Source of the DNA: Hyphomicrobiales bacterium
GTDB lineage: Bacteria; Pseudomonadota; Alphaproteobacteria; Rhizobiales; Rhizobiaceae
Reading direction: 5' to 3'
NCBI GenBank assembly: GCA_900466875.1
Contig: UBNQ01000012.1
Coordinates: forward strand, 1 to 64,000
DNA: 64,000 nucleotides
Shown: positions 7,595 to 16,463 of the stretch, in pieces
How the letters are laid out: the number at the start of each line of letters is the position of its first letter
Numbering within the stretch: position 1 is the first letter of the stretch
Translations under genes and position numbers: made by a program
Notes under the pieces: model-generated
Seen by the model: only the letters and a program-made list of their open reading frames with translations
What the model was told of the DNA's origin: nothing
The model's database searches: none

Positions 7595-9853
7595 ATGGGC
7601 ATCCTTTCCCAAACAATCGTCCCCGCCGACGCTTGGGCCGGTTTCAAGGGCGACAAGTGGCGCGACGCCGTTGACGTGCGCGACTTCATCCAGAACAACT
7701 ACAAGCCCTACGAGGCAGACGGCGCATTTCTCGCCGGCCCGACGCCACGCACCTTGAAGGTCTGGGAAACACTCGGAGTGCTCCTCGCTGAGGAACGCAA
7801 GAAGGGTGTTCTGGACGTATCTGCCGACCGCGCCTCGTCGATCACCGCACATGATGCAGGCTATATCGCCAAGGACATCGAACTGATCGTCGGCCTGCAG
7901 ACCGACGCGCCGCTGAAGCGCGCCATCATGCCGAACGGCGGCCTGCGCATGGTCGAAAACGGTCTCGAAGCCTTCGGTTTCAAACTCGATCCGTCGGTCC
8001 ACGAAGTCTGGACGAAATATCGCAAGAGCCATAACCAGGGCATCTTCGACGTCTACAGCCCGGAAATCCTCGCCGCCCGCAAGTCCGGCGTCATCACCGG
8101 CCTGCCGGACGCCTATGGCCGCGGCCGCATCATCGGCGACTATCGCCGCGTTGCCCTCTACGGCACGGACGCATTGCGCGCCTTCCGCCTGAAGGACTTC
8201 CGCGCCATCGAAAACGAAGTCTTCAACGACGACGTCATGCGTCTGCGTGAAGAGATGTCGGAACAGTACCGCGCTCTCGACGAGCTGAAGGAAATGGCCG
8301 CCAAGTATGGCTATGACGTTTCCCGCCCGGCCACCAACGCCCGCGAAGCCATCCAGTGGACCTACTTCGCCTACCTGGCAGCCGTGAAGGAACAGAACGG
8401 TGCGGCAATGTCGCTCGGCCGTGTTTCGACCTTCCTCGACATCTACATCCAGCGCGATATCGACGCAGGCGTCCTGACCGAAGAACAGGCCCAGGAACTG
8501 ATCGACGACATGATCATCAAGCTCCGGATCGTTCGCTTCCTGCGCACGCCAGAGTATGACCAGCTGTTCTCGGGTGATCCGACCTGGGTCACAGAATCGA
8601 TCGGTGGCGTCGGCGAAGACGGTCGTCCGCTGGTAACGAAGTCAAGCTTCCGCTTCCTGCACACGCTCTATAACCTCGGCCCGGCTCCTGAACCGAACCT
8701 GACCGTGCTGTGGAGCACCAAACTGCCGGATGGTTTCAAGACCTTCTGCGCAAAGGTGTCGGCCGATACCAGTGCCATCCAGTACGAAAACGACGACCTG
8801 ATGCGGCCCAAATGGGGTGACGACTACGGCATTGCCTGCTGCGTCTCCGCCATGCGGATCGGCAAGCAGATGCAGTTCTTCGGTGCCCGCTCGAACCTCG
8901 CAAAGGCTCTGCTTTATGCGATCAACGGCGGTGTCGATGAAAAGAGCGGTGCAGTCGTTGCCAAGGGCTTCGAACCGATCACGGGCGACGTTCTTGACTA
9001 CGATGAAGTCATGGCCAAGTTCGACAAGATGATGGACTGGCTCGCTCAGACCTACGTCAAGGCGCTGAACACCGTGCACTACATGCACGACAAATACGCT
9101 TACGAGCGTATCGAGATGGCACTGCACGACCGCGACATTCTGCGCACCATGGCCTGCGGCATCGCCGGCCTGTCGGTCGCAGCGGACTCGCTCTCGGCGA
9201 TCAAGCATGCCAAGGTCAAGGTCATCCGCAACGAGGCAGGTCTTGCCGTCGATTACAAGATCGAAGGCACCTATCCCGCTTACGGCAACAACGACGACAG
9301 CGTCGACTCGATCGCCGTCTGGCTGACCGAAACCTTCATGAAGAAGATCGCTGCACAGCCCTACTTCTATCGTAACTCGATGCCGACCCAGTCGGTGCTG
9401 ACGATCACCTCCAACGTGGTCTACGGCAAGAAGACGGGCAACACGCCGGACGGCCGCCGCGCAGGCGAGCCTTTCGCACCGGGTGCCAACCCGATGAACG
9501 GTCGTGATACCAAGGGCTTCGTCGCAGCCGGCGCATCGGTTGCGAAAATCCCTTACGATGCCGCTCTCGACGGCATCTCCTGGACGGCTTCGGCAACGCC
9601 CGATTCACTGGGTCGGACCGACGAGGAACGTGCCAGGAACCTGGCAAATTGCCTGGATGCCTACTCGGCTGCAGGCGGTTTCCATGTCAACGTCAACGTC
9701 TTCAATCGCGACACGCTCGTCCATGCAATGGACCATCCGGAACTGTATCCGCAGTTAACGGTTCGCGTGTCGGGATATGCGGTCAATTTCGTCAAGCTGA
9801 CGCGTGAACAGCAGCTCGACGTCATCTCCCGCACGTTCCATTCGAAAATGTAA
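7595..9853 (+). CDS. pflB: formate C-acetyltransferase (pyruvate formate-lyase)
   Basis: A 752-residue glycyl-radical enzyme cleaving pyruvate plus CoA to acetyl-CoA and formate anaerobically. The adjacent active cysteines are Cys415-Cys416 ([10 protein letters not shown]), and the radical glycine is about Gly727 in RVSGYAV, 26 residues from the C-terminus as in E. coli PflB. The ATG at 7595 has GAGGAAG upstream and gives normal family length; the open frame extends back to 7316 but would add an unrelated N-terminus across the promoter. It heads pflB-pflA-ackA-pta-focA. PFL is not typical of rhizobia, which are mostly strict respirers. Confidence 0.97.
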   Translation: MGILSQTIVPADAWAGFKGDKWRDAVDVRDFIQNNYKPYEADGAFLAGPTPRTLKVWETLGVLLAEERKKGVLDVSADRASSITAHDAGYIAKDIELIVGLQTDAPLKRAIMPNGGLRMVENGLEAFGFKLDPSVHEVWTKYRKSHNQGIFDVYSPEILAARKSGVITGLPDAYGRGRIIGDYRRVALYGTDALRAFRLKDFRAIENEVFNDDVMRLREEMSEQYRALDELKEMAAKYGYDVSRPATNAREAIQWTYFAYLAAVKEQNGAAMSLGRVSTFLDIYIQRDIDAGVLTEEQAQELIDDMIIKLRIVRFLRTPEYDQLFSGDPTWVTESIGGVGEDGRPLVTKSSFRFLHTLYNLGPAPEPNLTVLWSTKLPDGFKTFCAKVSADTSAIQYENDDLMRPKWGDDYGIACCVSAMRIGKQMQFFGARSNLAKALLYAINGGVDEKSGAVVAKGFEPITGDVLDYDEVMAKFDKMMDWLAQTYVKALNTVHYMHDKYAYERIEMALHDRDILRTMACGIAGLSVAADSLSAIKHAKVKVIRNEAGLAVDYKIEGTYPAYGNNDDSVDSIAVWLTETFMKKIAAQPYFYRNSMPTQSVLTITSNVVYGKKTGNTPDGRRAGEPFAPGANPMNGRDTKGFVAAGASVAKIPYDAALDGISWTASATPDSLGRTDEERARNLANCLDAYSAAGGFHVNVNVFNRDTLVHAMDHPELYPQLTVRVSGYAVNFVKLTREQQLDVISRTFHSKM

Positions 9854-9869
9854 CGTTTAGACGTTAGGC

Positions 9870-9898
9870 TGGGCGCATATGGAACCCATATGCGCCCA
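9870..9898 (+). other. intercistronic hairpin, pflB-pflA (member of a repeated hairpin family)
   Basis: A 13-base perfect stem TGGGCGCATATGG (9870-9882) / CCATATGCGCCCA (9886-9898) with loop AAC. No T-run follows, so it probably protects the pflB mRNA 3' end or terminates partially. Either would keep PflB well above its catalytic activase PflA. A 27-base near-copy occurs at 58459-58485. Confidence 0.65.
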
Positions 9899-9936
9899 CG
9901 CTGTTGACCCGAATTCTCATAGATACGAGTTGCCCC

Positions 9937-10734
9937 ATGGACATTCATCGAGCGATTATCCGCCCGCCGAAGGCGCACGCCCCCGCCGGCACCCATTCTT
10001 CGACGGATTTCGGTTATCTGCATTCCGTTGAAAGCGGAGCGGCAGTCGATGGGCCGGGCATGCGTTTCGTCTTCTTCATGGCCGGCTGTCTGTTCCGCTG
10101 CGTCTATTGCCACAATCCGGATACCTGGAAATTGCACAACGGTCGCAAGATCACCGTCGATGACGCCGTAGCGGAAATCAAGCCTTATGCGGGGTTTCTG
10201 CGAATGGCAGGCGGCGTGACCATTTCGGGCGGCGAACCGCTGATGCAGGCGCCTTTCGTCGGTGAAATGTTCAAGCGCTTCAAGAGCGAACTCGGTCTTC
10301 ACACCGCACTGGACACACAGGGTTATCTCCACGCTTCGATGGACGACGAATGGTTCGACAATGTCGATCTCGTCCTTCTCGATATCAAGCACAGCGACCC
10401 CGAGGTCTATCAGCGCCTGACCGCGCAACCACTGCAGCCGACGCTCGACTTTGCATACCGGCTGCAACGGCTGCAAAAGCCGATTTGGCTGAGATACGTC
10501 TTCGTTCCTGGCTGGACCGACGGCCATGACGACATTGCAAGGCTGGCGGATTTCGTGGCCGGGCTCGGTTCCATCGTCGAGCGCGTGGAAGTGCTCCCCT
10601 TCCACCAGATGGGCACTCAGAAATGGGCGCAATTGGGGATGGATTACCCGCTCGCAGGAGCTCCGACGCCAACGCCGGAAGCAACAGCTGCAGCAAGATC
10701 AATATTCGCGGAACGCGGGCTGACGGTCTTTTAG
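9937..10734 (+). CDS. pflA: pyruvate formate-lyase-activating enzyme (radical SAM)
   Basis: A 265-residue radical-SAM activase that abstracts hydrogen from the PflB glycine. The CxxxCxxC cluster motif is Cys51, Cys55, Cys58 in CLFRCVYC. GGVTISGGEPL is the SAM-binding GGE region. The C-terminal half carries the family's RYVFVPGWTD and HQMG segments. The ATG at 9937 is preferred; a TTG at 9904 would add 11 residues. It lies 83 bases after pflB across a strong hairpin, and 56 bases before ackA. Confidence 0.95.
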   Translation: MDIHRAIIRPPKAHAPAGTHSSTDFGYLHSVESGAAVDGPGMRFVFFMAGCLFRCVYCHNPDTWKLHNGRKITVDDAVAEIKPYAGFLRMAGGVTISGGEPLMQAPFVGEMFKRFKSELGLHTALDTQGYLHASMDDEWFDNVDLVLLDIKHSDPEVYQRLTAQPLQPTLDFAYRLQRLQKPIWLRYVFVPGWTDGHDDIARLADFVAGLGSIVERVEVLPFHQMGTQKWAQLGMDYPLAGAPTPTPEATAAARSIFAERGLTVF

Positions 10735-10790
10735 GACTTGGAAGCGCCGGGACACCGTTCCCATCATTTAAAATAACAAGGAATTCCACT

Positions 10791-12002
10791 ATGATCGATA
10801 TTCGCTCGCTCGTTCTCGTCGTGAACTGCGGCAGTTCTTCCGTAAAGTTCGGCGTGTTCGCAGGTACGGGCCGTGACCCGCTTCTCTCCGCTTTGGCCGA
10901 AAATCTCGGCCAGCCGGAAAGCCGGCTTGTGGTCAAGGAAAAGGGCGAAAAGACTGAAATGTCGCTGGATGGCGGCAGCCACGATGTTGCCCTGCAGAAG
11001 CTTCTCGGCATTCTGGATCAGAAGGGCTGGTTGAGTTCGGTCGTGGCCGTTGGTCATCGCATGGTTCATGGCGGCGAGCGCTTCTCCGCGTCCACCCTCA
11101 TTACCGATGAAATCCTGCGCGAGATTGATGCACTTTCCAACCTGGCACCATTGCACAATCCGGCAAATATTCTCGGCGTCAGGACAGCCATGGCAGCCCT
11201 TCCGTCAGTTCCGCACGCAGCGGTGTTCGATACCGCCTTCCACAGCACCATGCCGCCGGCTGCCTTTACCTATGCGATCCCGCAGGATTGCTATCGTAAT
11301 CTCGGCGTTCGCCGTTACGGCTTCCACGGCACCAGCCATCGTTTCGTTGCAGCGGAAGCCATCGAGCTTCTCGGCCTCGACCCCAACGACCACGGTCTCG
11401 TCATCGCCCACCTCGGCAACGGCGCTTCGGCAACCGCGGTTCTGAACGGCAAGAGCGTCGACACCTCCATGGGCTTCACGCCGCTTGAAGGCCTGGTCAT
11501 GGGTACCCGTTCCGGTGATATCGATCCCGGCGCACTCTTCCATATCGCCCGCGAAGACGGCCTGAGCATCGATGAACTCGACACGCTTCTGAACCGCAAG
11601 AGTGGCCTGCTCGGCCTGTCCGGCCTCTCCAACGATTGCCGGACGCTTGAGAATGCGGAAAAGGAAGGCCATGAAGGCGCCAAGTTGGCTCTCGACGTTT
11701 TCGTGCATCGCCTGGCCCGTTACATCGGCGGCCTCGCAACCTCGCTCCATCGCCTGGACGCCGTCATCTTCACCGGTGGTATCGGCGAAAATTCGGCAAC
11801 GATGCGCAAGCGGACGATCGATCGCCTGTCGGCTTTCGGTCTCAAGCTCGATGAAGAAACCAACGCCCAGATGTTCGGCGGACGTTGCGGTGTCATAACC
11901 TCGAAGGATAGTAAGGCGGCCGCTGCCGTCATCGCCACCAACGAGGAGTGGATGATTGCCCACGATACGCTGGATGCCGTTGCAGCATCGACCGCAGCAT
12001 AG
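10791..12002 (+). CDS. ackA: acetate kinase
   Basis: A 403-residue acetate kinase making ATP from acetyl phosphate. Family motifs are VNCGSSSVKFGVF at the N-terminus, GHRMVHGGE, the catalytic-region RYGFHGTSHRFV, AHLGNGASATAV, and FTGGIGENSATMR near the C-terminus. The ATG at 10791 has AAGGAA upstream; the frame stays open back to 10623 inside pflA but homology starts at MIDIRSLVL. It sits between pflA and pta and completes substrate-level phosphorylation from PFL-derived acetyl-CoA. Confidence 0.97.
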   Translation: MIDIRSLVLVVNCGSSSVKFGVFAGTGRDPLLSALAENLGQPESRLVVKEKGEKTEMSLDGGSHDVALQKLLGILDQKGWLSSVVAVGHRMVHGGERFSASTLITDEILREIDALSNLAPLHNPANILGVRTAMAALPSVPHAAVFDTAFHSTMPPAAFTYAIPQDCYRNLGVRRYGFHGTSHRFVAAEAIELLGLDPNDHGLVIAHLGNGASATAVLNGKSVDTSMGFTPLEGLVMGTRSGDIDPGALFHIAREDGLSIDELDTLLNRKSGLLGLSGLSNDCRTLENAEKEGHEGAKLALDVFVHRLARYIGGLATSLHRLDAVIFTGGIGENSATMRKRTIDRLSAFGLKLDEETNAQMFGGRCGVITSKDSKAAAAVIATNEEWMIAHDTLDAVAASTAA

Positions 12003-12071
12003 TCGCGTTCAAGGATCGCGCTATTTCAACCAATTCATAATGACCGCGAACATACAGAAGGATAATTCTCA

Positions 12072-14222
12072 ATGTGCGCACGTATAATTTTCCTCGCTGC
12101 TGCAGCCCAGGACGTAGGCCTGACCTCGCTTTCGCTTGGCCTCGTACGGGCACTGCAGCGCGACGGCATGAAGGTCGCCTTCGTCAAGCCGATCGCCCAG
12201 CCGAGGTCTGAAAGCCGGAGCCAGAAAAAAGGCATCGACACGTCGAGCCACTTTGCCCGCACCCTGTGCATGACCAACTCGCCGGAGCCCATTCCCTTCG
12301 AACGGGCGGAAGAACAGATACGCAAGGGTGACTTGGCGGCTCTGCTCGAAGACATCGCCACGATGACGGAAGCATTGCGCGCCGATCACGACGTGGTCGT
12401 CGTCGAAGGCCTGATCCCGCTGGCCAGCGCCCAGATCGCGCTTCGACTGAATGTCGAGATTGTCCGCAGCCTGGGGGCAGACGTCATTCCGGTTCTGAGC
12501 GGCGTCGACTACGAGCCGAAATTCATTGCCGAAACCGTTGCCCTGATCCATCGCCAGTATGCGCGCGAAGGAAACTCGCCGCTTCTGGGCCTTATGATCA
12601 ACAAGATGAAGGTGGATGCGGATCGCGAGCGCCTGAAAGAGGCTCTGACCCCGTTCGGCCTGGCCTCCTCGACCATCCTCGGCGCAATCCCCTATGATCC
12701 GAACCTGAACACGCCGCGTCTGTCAGATCTGGTTTCATCGCTCGACCTGAGCGTCGTGCAGGGATCAAAACTCGATGCCGTTCGGGTGCGTGAAATCGTC
12801 GTCGGCGCCCGTTCGGTCGAGAAGATGATCGACCGGTTGCGACCTGAAACGCTGGTCGTTATGCCCGGTGATCGCAGCGATATCGCACTTGCCTCGGCAC
12901 TCGCCCATAGCCGCGGCGTGCCGCTCGCCGGCCTGCTGCTGACCTGCGGTGCACCGCTCGCAACCCCGGTCGCAGACCTGATGGCCTCGGTGGGCTCCAA
13001 CATCCTGCCGATCCTGTCGACACCTGACGATACCTATGCCACCGCCTCGCGTCTGGCGCATCTGAGCTACCATGTCAGCCAGGATGACAGCCAGCATATG
13101 GAAAAGGTCATCGACTTCGTTGCCGAGCATATCGACACGACATCGCTGCGTGACCGTATCGGCACCTCGACGGAGGCAAGACTTTCGCCGCCGCGCTTCC
13201 GCAATCATCTGATCGAAGGTGCACGCCGCGCCAACAAGCGCATCGTCCTGCCCGAGGGTGAAGAACCCCGCACCCTGCAGGCCGCCGTCATTTGCCACCA
13301 GAAGGGCATCGCCCATTGCGTCCTCCTCGGCCGCCCCGATGTCATCCAGATGATCGCCAAGGCAAAGGACATCGAGCTGCCCGCAGATCTGGAAATCCTC
13401 GATCCGCAGGCTGTGCGCGCCAATTACGTTGACGCCATGGTCGAGTTGCGCAAGTCCAAGGGCATGACCCCTCCCCAGGCGATTGCCCAGCTCGAGGACA
13501 CGGTTGTCCTCGGCACGATGATGCTGGCCGTCGGCGAAGTCGATGGTCTCGTTTCCGGTGCGGTCCACACCACGGCAAGCACGGTGCGCCCTGCCCTGCA
13601 GCTGATCAAGACGGAGCCGGGCCAGAGCATCGTCTCGTCGGTCTTCTTCATGCTGATGCCGGATCAGGTTCTGGTCTATGGCGATTGCGCCATCAATCCC
13701 AACCCGACCGCCGAACAGCTGGCCGAGATTGCCCTCCAGTCTTCCGACACGGCAAAGGCTTTCGGCATCGACCCGCGCGTCGCCATGATCTCCTACTCGA
13801 CCGGCACGTCGGGCACCGGTGGTGACGTCGACAAGGTGCGCGAGGCAACCGAGCTTGCCAAGCAGCGTAAGCCCGACCTGCTGATCGACGGTCCGATCCA
13901 GTACGATGCCGCAAGCGTCGAAAGCGTCGGTCGTTCCAAGGCACCGGACAGCCCGGTCGCCGGCCGCGCCAACGTCTTCGTTTTCCCGGATCTCAACACC
14001 GGCAACACCACCTACAAGGCCGTCCAGCGCTCCGCCGACGTTGTTTCCGTCGGCCCCATGCTGCAGGGCCTGCGCAAGCCGGTCAACGACCTGTCGCGCG
14101 GTGCGCTGGTCGATGACATCGTCTTCACCATCGCCCTCACTGCAATCCAGGCCGACCAGCAGTCTGCAAATGAAGGCGGTGCTGGCTCCGAGCCGGCGAG
14201 GAAGGACGCTGTGAACGCATGA
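12072..14222 (+). CDS. pta: phosphate acetyltransferase (long, two-domain form)
   Basis: A 716-residue Pta of the long enterobacterial type, converting acetyl-CoA to acetyl phosphate. The N-terminus resembles the P-loop/cobyrinic-acid-synthase-like domain (VGLTSLSLGLVRALQRDGMK, FVKPIAQP), followed by a DRTGG-type middle domain and the catalytic PTA domain (about residues 385-705). That domain includes LPEGEEPRTLQAAVICHQKG, SYSTGTSGTG and FPDLNTGNTTYKAVQRS. AAGGAT precedes the ATG. Its stop overlaps the focA start by four bases (ATGA), indicating translational coupling. Confidence 0.96.
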   Translation: MCARIIFLAAAAQDVGLTSLSLGLVRALQRDGMKVAFVKPIAQPRSESRSQKKGIDTSSHFARTLCMTNSPEPIPFERAEEQIRKGDLAALLEDIATMTEALRADHDVVVVEGLIPLASAQIALRLNVEIVRSLGADVIPVLSGVDYEPKFIAETVALIHRQYAREGNSPLLGLMINKMKVDADRERLKEALTPFGLASSTILGAIPYDPNLNTPRLSDLVSSLDLSVVQGSKLDAVRVREIVVGARSVEKMIDRLRPETLVVMPGDRSDIALASALAHSRGVPLAGLLLTCGAPLATPVADLMASVGSNILPILSTPDDTYATASRLAHLSYHVSQDDSQHMEKVIDFVAEHIDTTSLRDRIGTSTEARLSPPRFRNHLIEGARRANKRIVLPEGEEPRTLQAAVICHQKGIAHCVLLGRPDVIQMIAKAKDIELPADLEILDPQAVRANYVDAMVELRKSKGMTPPQAIAQLEDTVVLGTMMLAVGEVDGLVSGAVHTTASTVRPALQLIKTEPGQSIVSSVFFMLMPDQVLVYGDCAINPNPTAEQLAEIALQSSDTAKAFGIDPRVAMISYSTGTSGTGGDVDKVREATELAKQRKPDLLIDGPIQYDAASVESVGRSKAPDSPVAGRANVFVFPDLNTGNTTYKAVQRSADVVSVGPMLQGLRKPVNDLSRGALVDDIVFTIALTAIQADQQSANEGGAGSEPARKDAVNA

Positions 14223-15127
14223 ACATCGTTCAGCAGGATCCCGAAAGTCGGGACAAGATGACTTCGGCCTTCTTTCGAGGGCCGGAGGCGGGAGGCTCGC
14301 TGACACCGGACGCGATTGCCATCGCCGCGGAGGAAATGGGCGTCAAGAAAGCCAGCTATGACACGCTGACTCTGCTAGGCCTGGCGGTCCTCGCCGGAGC
14401 CTTCATCGGGCTTGCTGCCATGTTCGCAACGACGACCGTTGCGGGCGCGGATGGAATGTTGCCTTACGGACTCACCCGGCTTCTGGCCGGGTTGAGCTTC
14501 TCGCTCGGCCTTATCCTCGTTCTGATTGGCGGATCTCAGCTTTTTACCGGCGACATGTTGATGGTGATGGCCTGGGCAAGCCGCCGTATAGCCACGAGGC
14601 GCATGGTCCGCGTCTGGGTGCTGGTCTGGCTTGGCAATCTGGTCGGTGCCGTCTTCATCGCCGGACTGGTGTTCTTCTCGGGTCAATACACATTCGGCAA
14701 CAATGCGATCGGCATCGCAGCCATGCACTATGCTGAAGCCAAGGCTGCTCTGCCGGTCGTCGAAGCTTTTTCGCTTGGCATTCTCTGCAATATTCTCGTC
14801 TGCCTCGCCGTATGGCTGGCCTTGGCCGGACGCTCGGTCGCGGACAGGATCCTCGCCATCGTCTTCCCGGTGACGGCCTTCGTCGCAGCAGGTTTCGAGC
14901 ACTGCGTCGCCAACATGTATTATCTCAGCCTCGGCCTGATGATCCGTTACGGCGCCCCCGAAAGCTTCTGGACGGCAATCGGCCATGCTCCCGGCGAAAT
15001 ACCGTTGAGTGGTGTTCTCAACAATCTCGCCGTTGTAACTGCCGGCAATTGGGTCGGCGGCGCGCTCCTCGTCGGTGCCGTCTACTGGTTCATCTACCGC
15101 CGGCCGGGCAAGCCCGACCATCACTGA
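14219..15127 (+). CDS. focA: formate/nitrite transporter family protein (formate channel)
   Basis: A 302-residue FNT-family pentameric channel with six predicted membrane helices. The pore histidine region is visible in AGFEHCVANMYYLSLGL (equivalent to FocA His209), and the discontinuous-helix regions are GGSQLFTGDML and TAGNWVGGALL. As the last gene of the pfl operon, overlapping pta by four bases, it most likely exports or re-imports formate. The family also includes nitrite and hydrosulfide channels, so specificity is inferred from the operon. The N-terminal 40 residues are a longer polar extension than in E. coli FocA. Confidence 0.9.
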   Translation: MNIVQQDPESRDKMTSAFFRGPEAGGSLTPDAIAIAAEEMGVKKASYDTLTLLGLAVLAGAFIGLAAMFATTTVAGADGMLPYGLTRLLAGLSFSLGLILVLIGGSQLFTGDMLMVMAWASRRIATRRMVRVWVLVWLGNLVGAVFIAGLVFFSGQYTFGNNAIGIAAMHYAEAKAALPVVEAFSLGILCNILVCLAVWLALAGRSVADRILAIVFPVTAFVAAGFEHCVANMYYLSLGLMIRYGAPESFWTAIGHAPGEIPLSGVLNNLAVVTAGNWVGGALLVGAVYWFIYRRPGKPDHH

Positions 15128-15137
15128 TCAAAAAGCC

Positions 15138-15168
15138 GTGGCGCTGGTTACACCCGTTCCAGCGCCAC
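15138..15168. terminator. terminator at the focA / pcaF convergence
   Basis: A ten-base stem GTGGCGCTGG (15138-15147) / CCAGCGCCAC (15159-15168) lies 10 bases past the focA stop. Its distal arm lies inside the last codons of the convergent thiolase gene, so coding and terminator functions overlap. In the minus direction it is followed by GGCTTTTTGATC. Confidence 0.6.
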
Positions 15169-16353
15169 CGCGATCCCCTGCCCCACCCCGACGCACATGG
15201 TTGCGAGCGCATAACGCCCATCCCGCCGGGAAAGCTCGAGCGCGGCAGTGCCGGAAATCCTTGCTCCCGACATGCCCAGCGGATGACCGAGGGCAATCGC
15301 ACCGCCATTCGGATTGATACGGTCGGCATCCTCGGCAAGGCCGAGCGCGCGCAGCACCGCAATCCCTTGCGAGGCAAAGGCCTCGTTCAGCTCGATCACA
15401 TCGAAATCCAGAGGTGAAAGCTTCAGCATCGCGCAGAGTTTTTGCGTCGCCGGCACCGGCCCTATCCCCATGACGCGCGGCGCAACCCCGGTCGCTGCTC
15501 CGCCCATGACACGGGCAATCGGCGTGAGCCCGTATTTCTTTGCAGCAGCTTCCGAGGCGATGATCATAGCCGCCGCACCGTCGTTGACCCCCGAAGCGTT
15601 GCCGGCCGTCACCGTGCCGCCGTCCTGCTTGAACGGAGTTCCCAATTTTGCCAGCGCCTCGATCGTCGTTGCCCGCGGGTGCTCATCCTTCGAAACCACG
15701 ATCGCATCGCCCTTGCGCTGCGGGATGACGACTGGCGTGATCTCGGCCGCAAGACGGCCATTTTCCTGCGCGATCGCCGCTTTCGCCTGGCTGCGAAGCG
15801 CAAAGGCGTCCTGATCCGCGCGAAAAATCCCGTATTCTTCCGCCACGTTCTCGGCCGTCTCCGGCATGGAGTCGATGCCGTATTGCTTCTTCATCAGCGG
15901 GTTGACGAACCGCCAGCCGATCGTGGTGTCGTGGATCTCGGCATTGCGGGAAAAGGCGCTCTCGGCCTTCGGCAGCACGAATGGCGCGCGGCTCATGCTT
16001 TCCACGCCGCCGGCGATCATCAGCTCCGCCTCGCCCGCCTTGATCGCACGGGCCGCGACGATGACTGCATCCATGCCCGAACCGCAAAGCCGGTTCATCG
16101 TCGTGCCCGGGACGCTAACCGGCAGGCCCGCGAGAAGTGTGGCCATACGCGCGACATTGCGATTGTCTTCGCCCGCCTGGTTTGCGCAGCCGTAGATGAC
16201 GTCATCGACGGCATTCCAATCAACCGATACATTCCGCTCGATCAGCGCCCTGATCGGGACTGCTGCCAGATCGTCGGCCCGCACAGAGGCAAGCACCCCG
16301 CCGAAACGGCCGATCGGAGTGCGGATATAATCGCAGATGAAGGCGTCAGGCAT
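15148..16353 (-). CDS. pcaF: acetyl-CoA acyltransferase, 3-oxoadipyl-CoA thiolase type
   Basis: A 401-residue thiolase. The nucleophilic cysteine is Cys90 (MNRLCGSGMDA), with NEAFASQ, GHPLGMSGAR and the second catalytic cysteine Cys387 in CVGVGQGIA. The N-terminal GEDNRNVARM stretch is typical of PcaF/PaaJ-type 3-oxoadipyl-CoA thiolases, which end the beta-ketoadipate pathway with succinyl-CoA plus acetyl-CoA. No other pca gene is nearby, so a general beta-oxidation thiolase is possible. ATG at 16353 is preferred to the TTG one codon earlier. It is separated from the upstream operon by a terminator. Confidence 0.85.
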   Translation of the reverse strand: MPDAFICDYIRTPIGRFGGVLASVRADDLAAVPIRALIERNVSVDWNAVDDVIYGCANQAGEDNRNVARMATLLAGLPVSVPGTTMNRLCGSGMDAVIVAARAIKAGEAELMIAGGVESMSRAPFVLPKAESAFSRNAEIHDTTIGWRFVNPLMKKQYGIDSMPETAENVAEEYGIFRADQDAFALRSQAKAAIAQENGRLAAEITPVVIPQRKGDAIVVSKDEHPRATTIEALAKLGTPFKQDGGTVTAGNASGVNDGAAAMIIASEAAAKKYGLTPIARVMGGAATGVAPRVMGIGPVPATQKLCAMLKLSPLDFDVIELNEAFASQGIAVLRALGLAEDADRINPNGGAIALGHPLGMSGARISGTAALELSRRDGRYALATMCVGVGQGIAVALERV

Positions 16354-16431
16354 CAACCGGCTCCCATGATTGAGGAGCCGCAGCCAACACTACCGGCAAA
16401 TAAATTACAAGCTTCAAATAAATTGAAGCCG

Positions 16432-16455
16432 TCCCTGCCGCCGATCCGGCAGGGA
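16432..16455 (-). terminator. terminator of the UbiA-DprE1-like operon
   Basis: A stem TCCCTGCCG (16432-16440) / CGGCAGGGA (16447-16455) lies nine bases past the last gene of the six-gene operon. Reading on, the minus strand has CGGCTTCAATTTATTTGAAGC, which contains a second palindrome (16411-16429). Confidence 0.6.
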
Positions 16456-16463
16456 AAGACCCG

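Noticed and set aside
12072-14222. Pta as a novel fusion of a P-loop-like domain with phosphotransacetylase
   Set aside because: This is the well-known long form of Pta found in enterobacteria and others.
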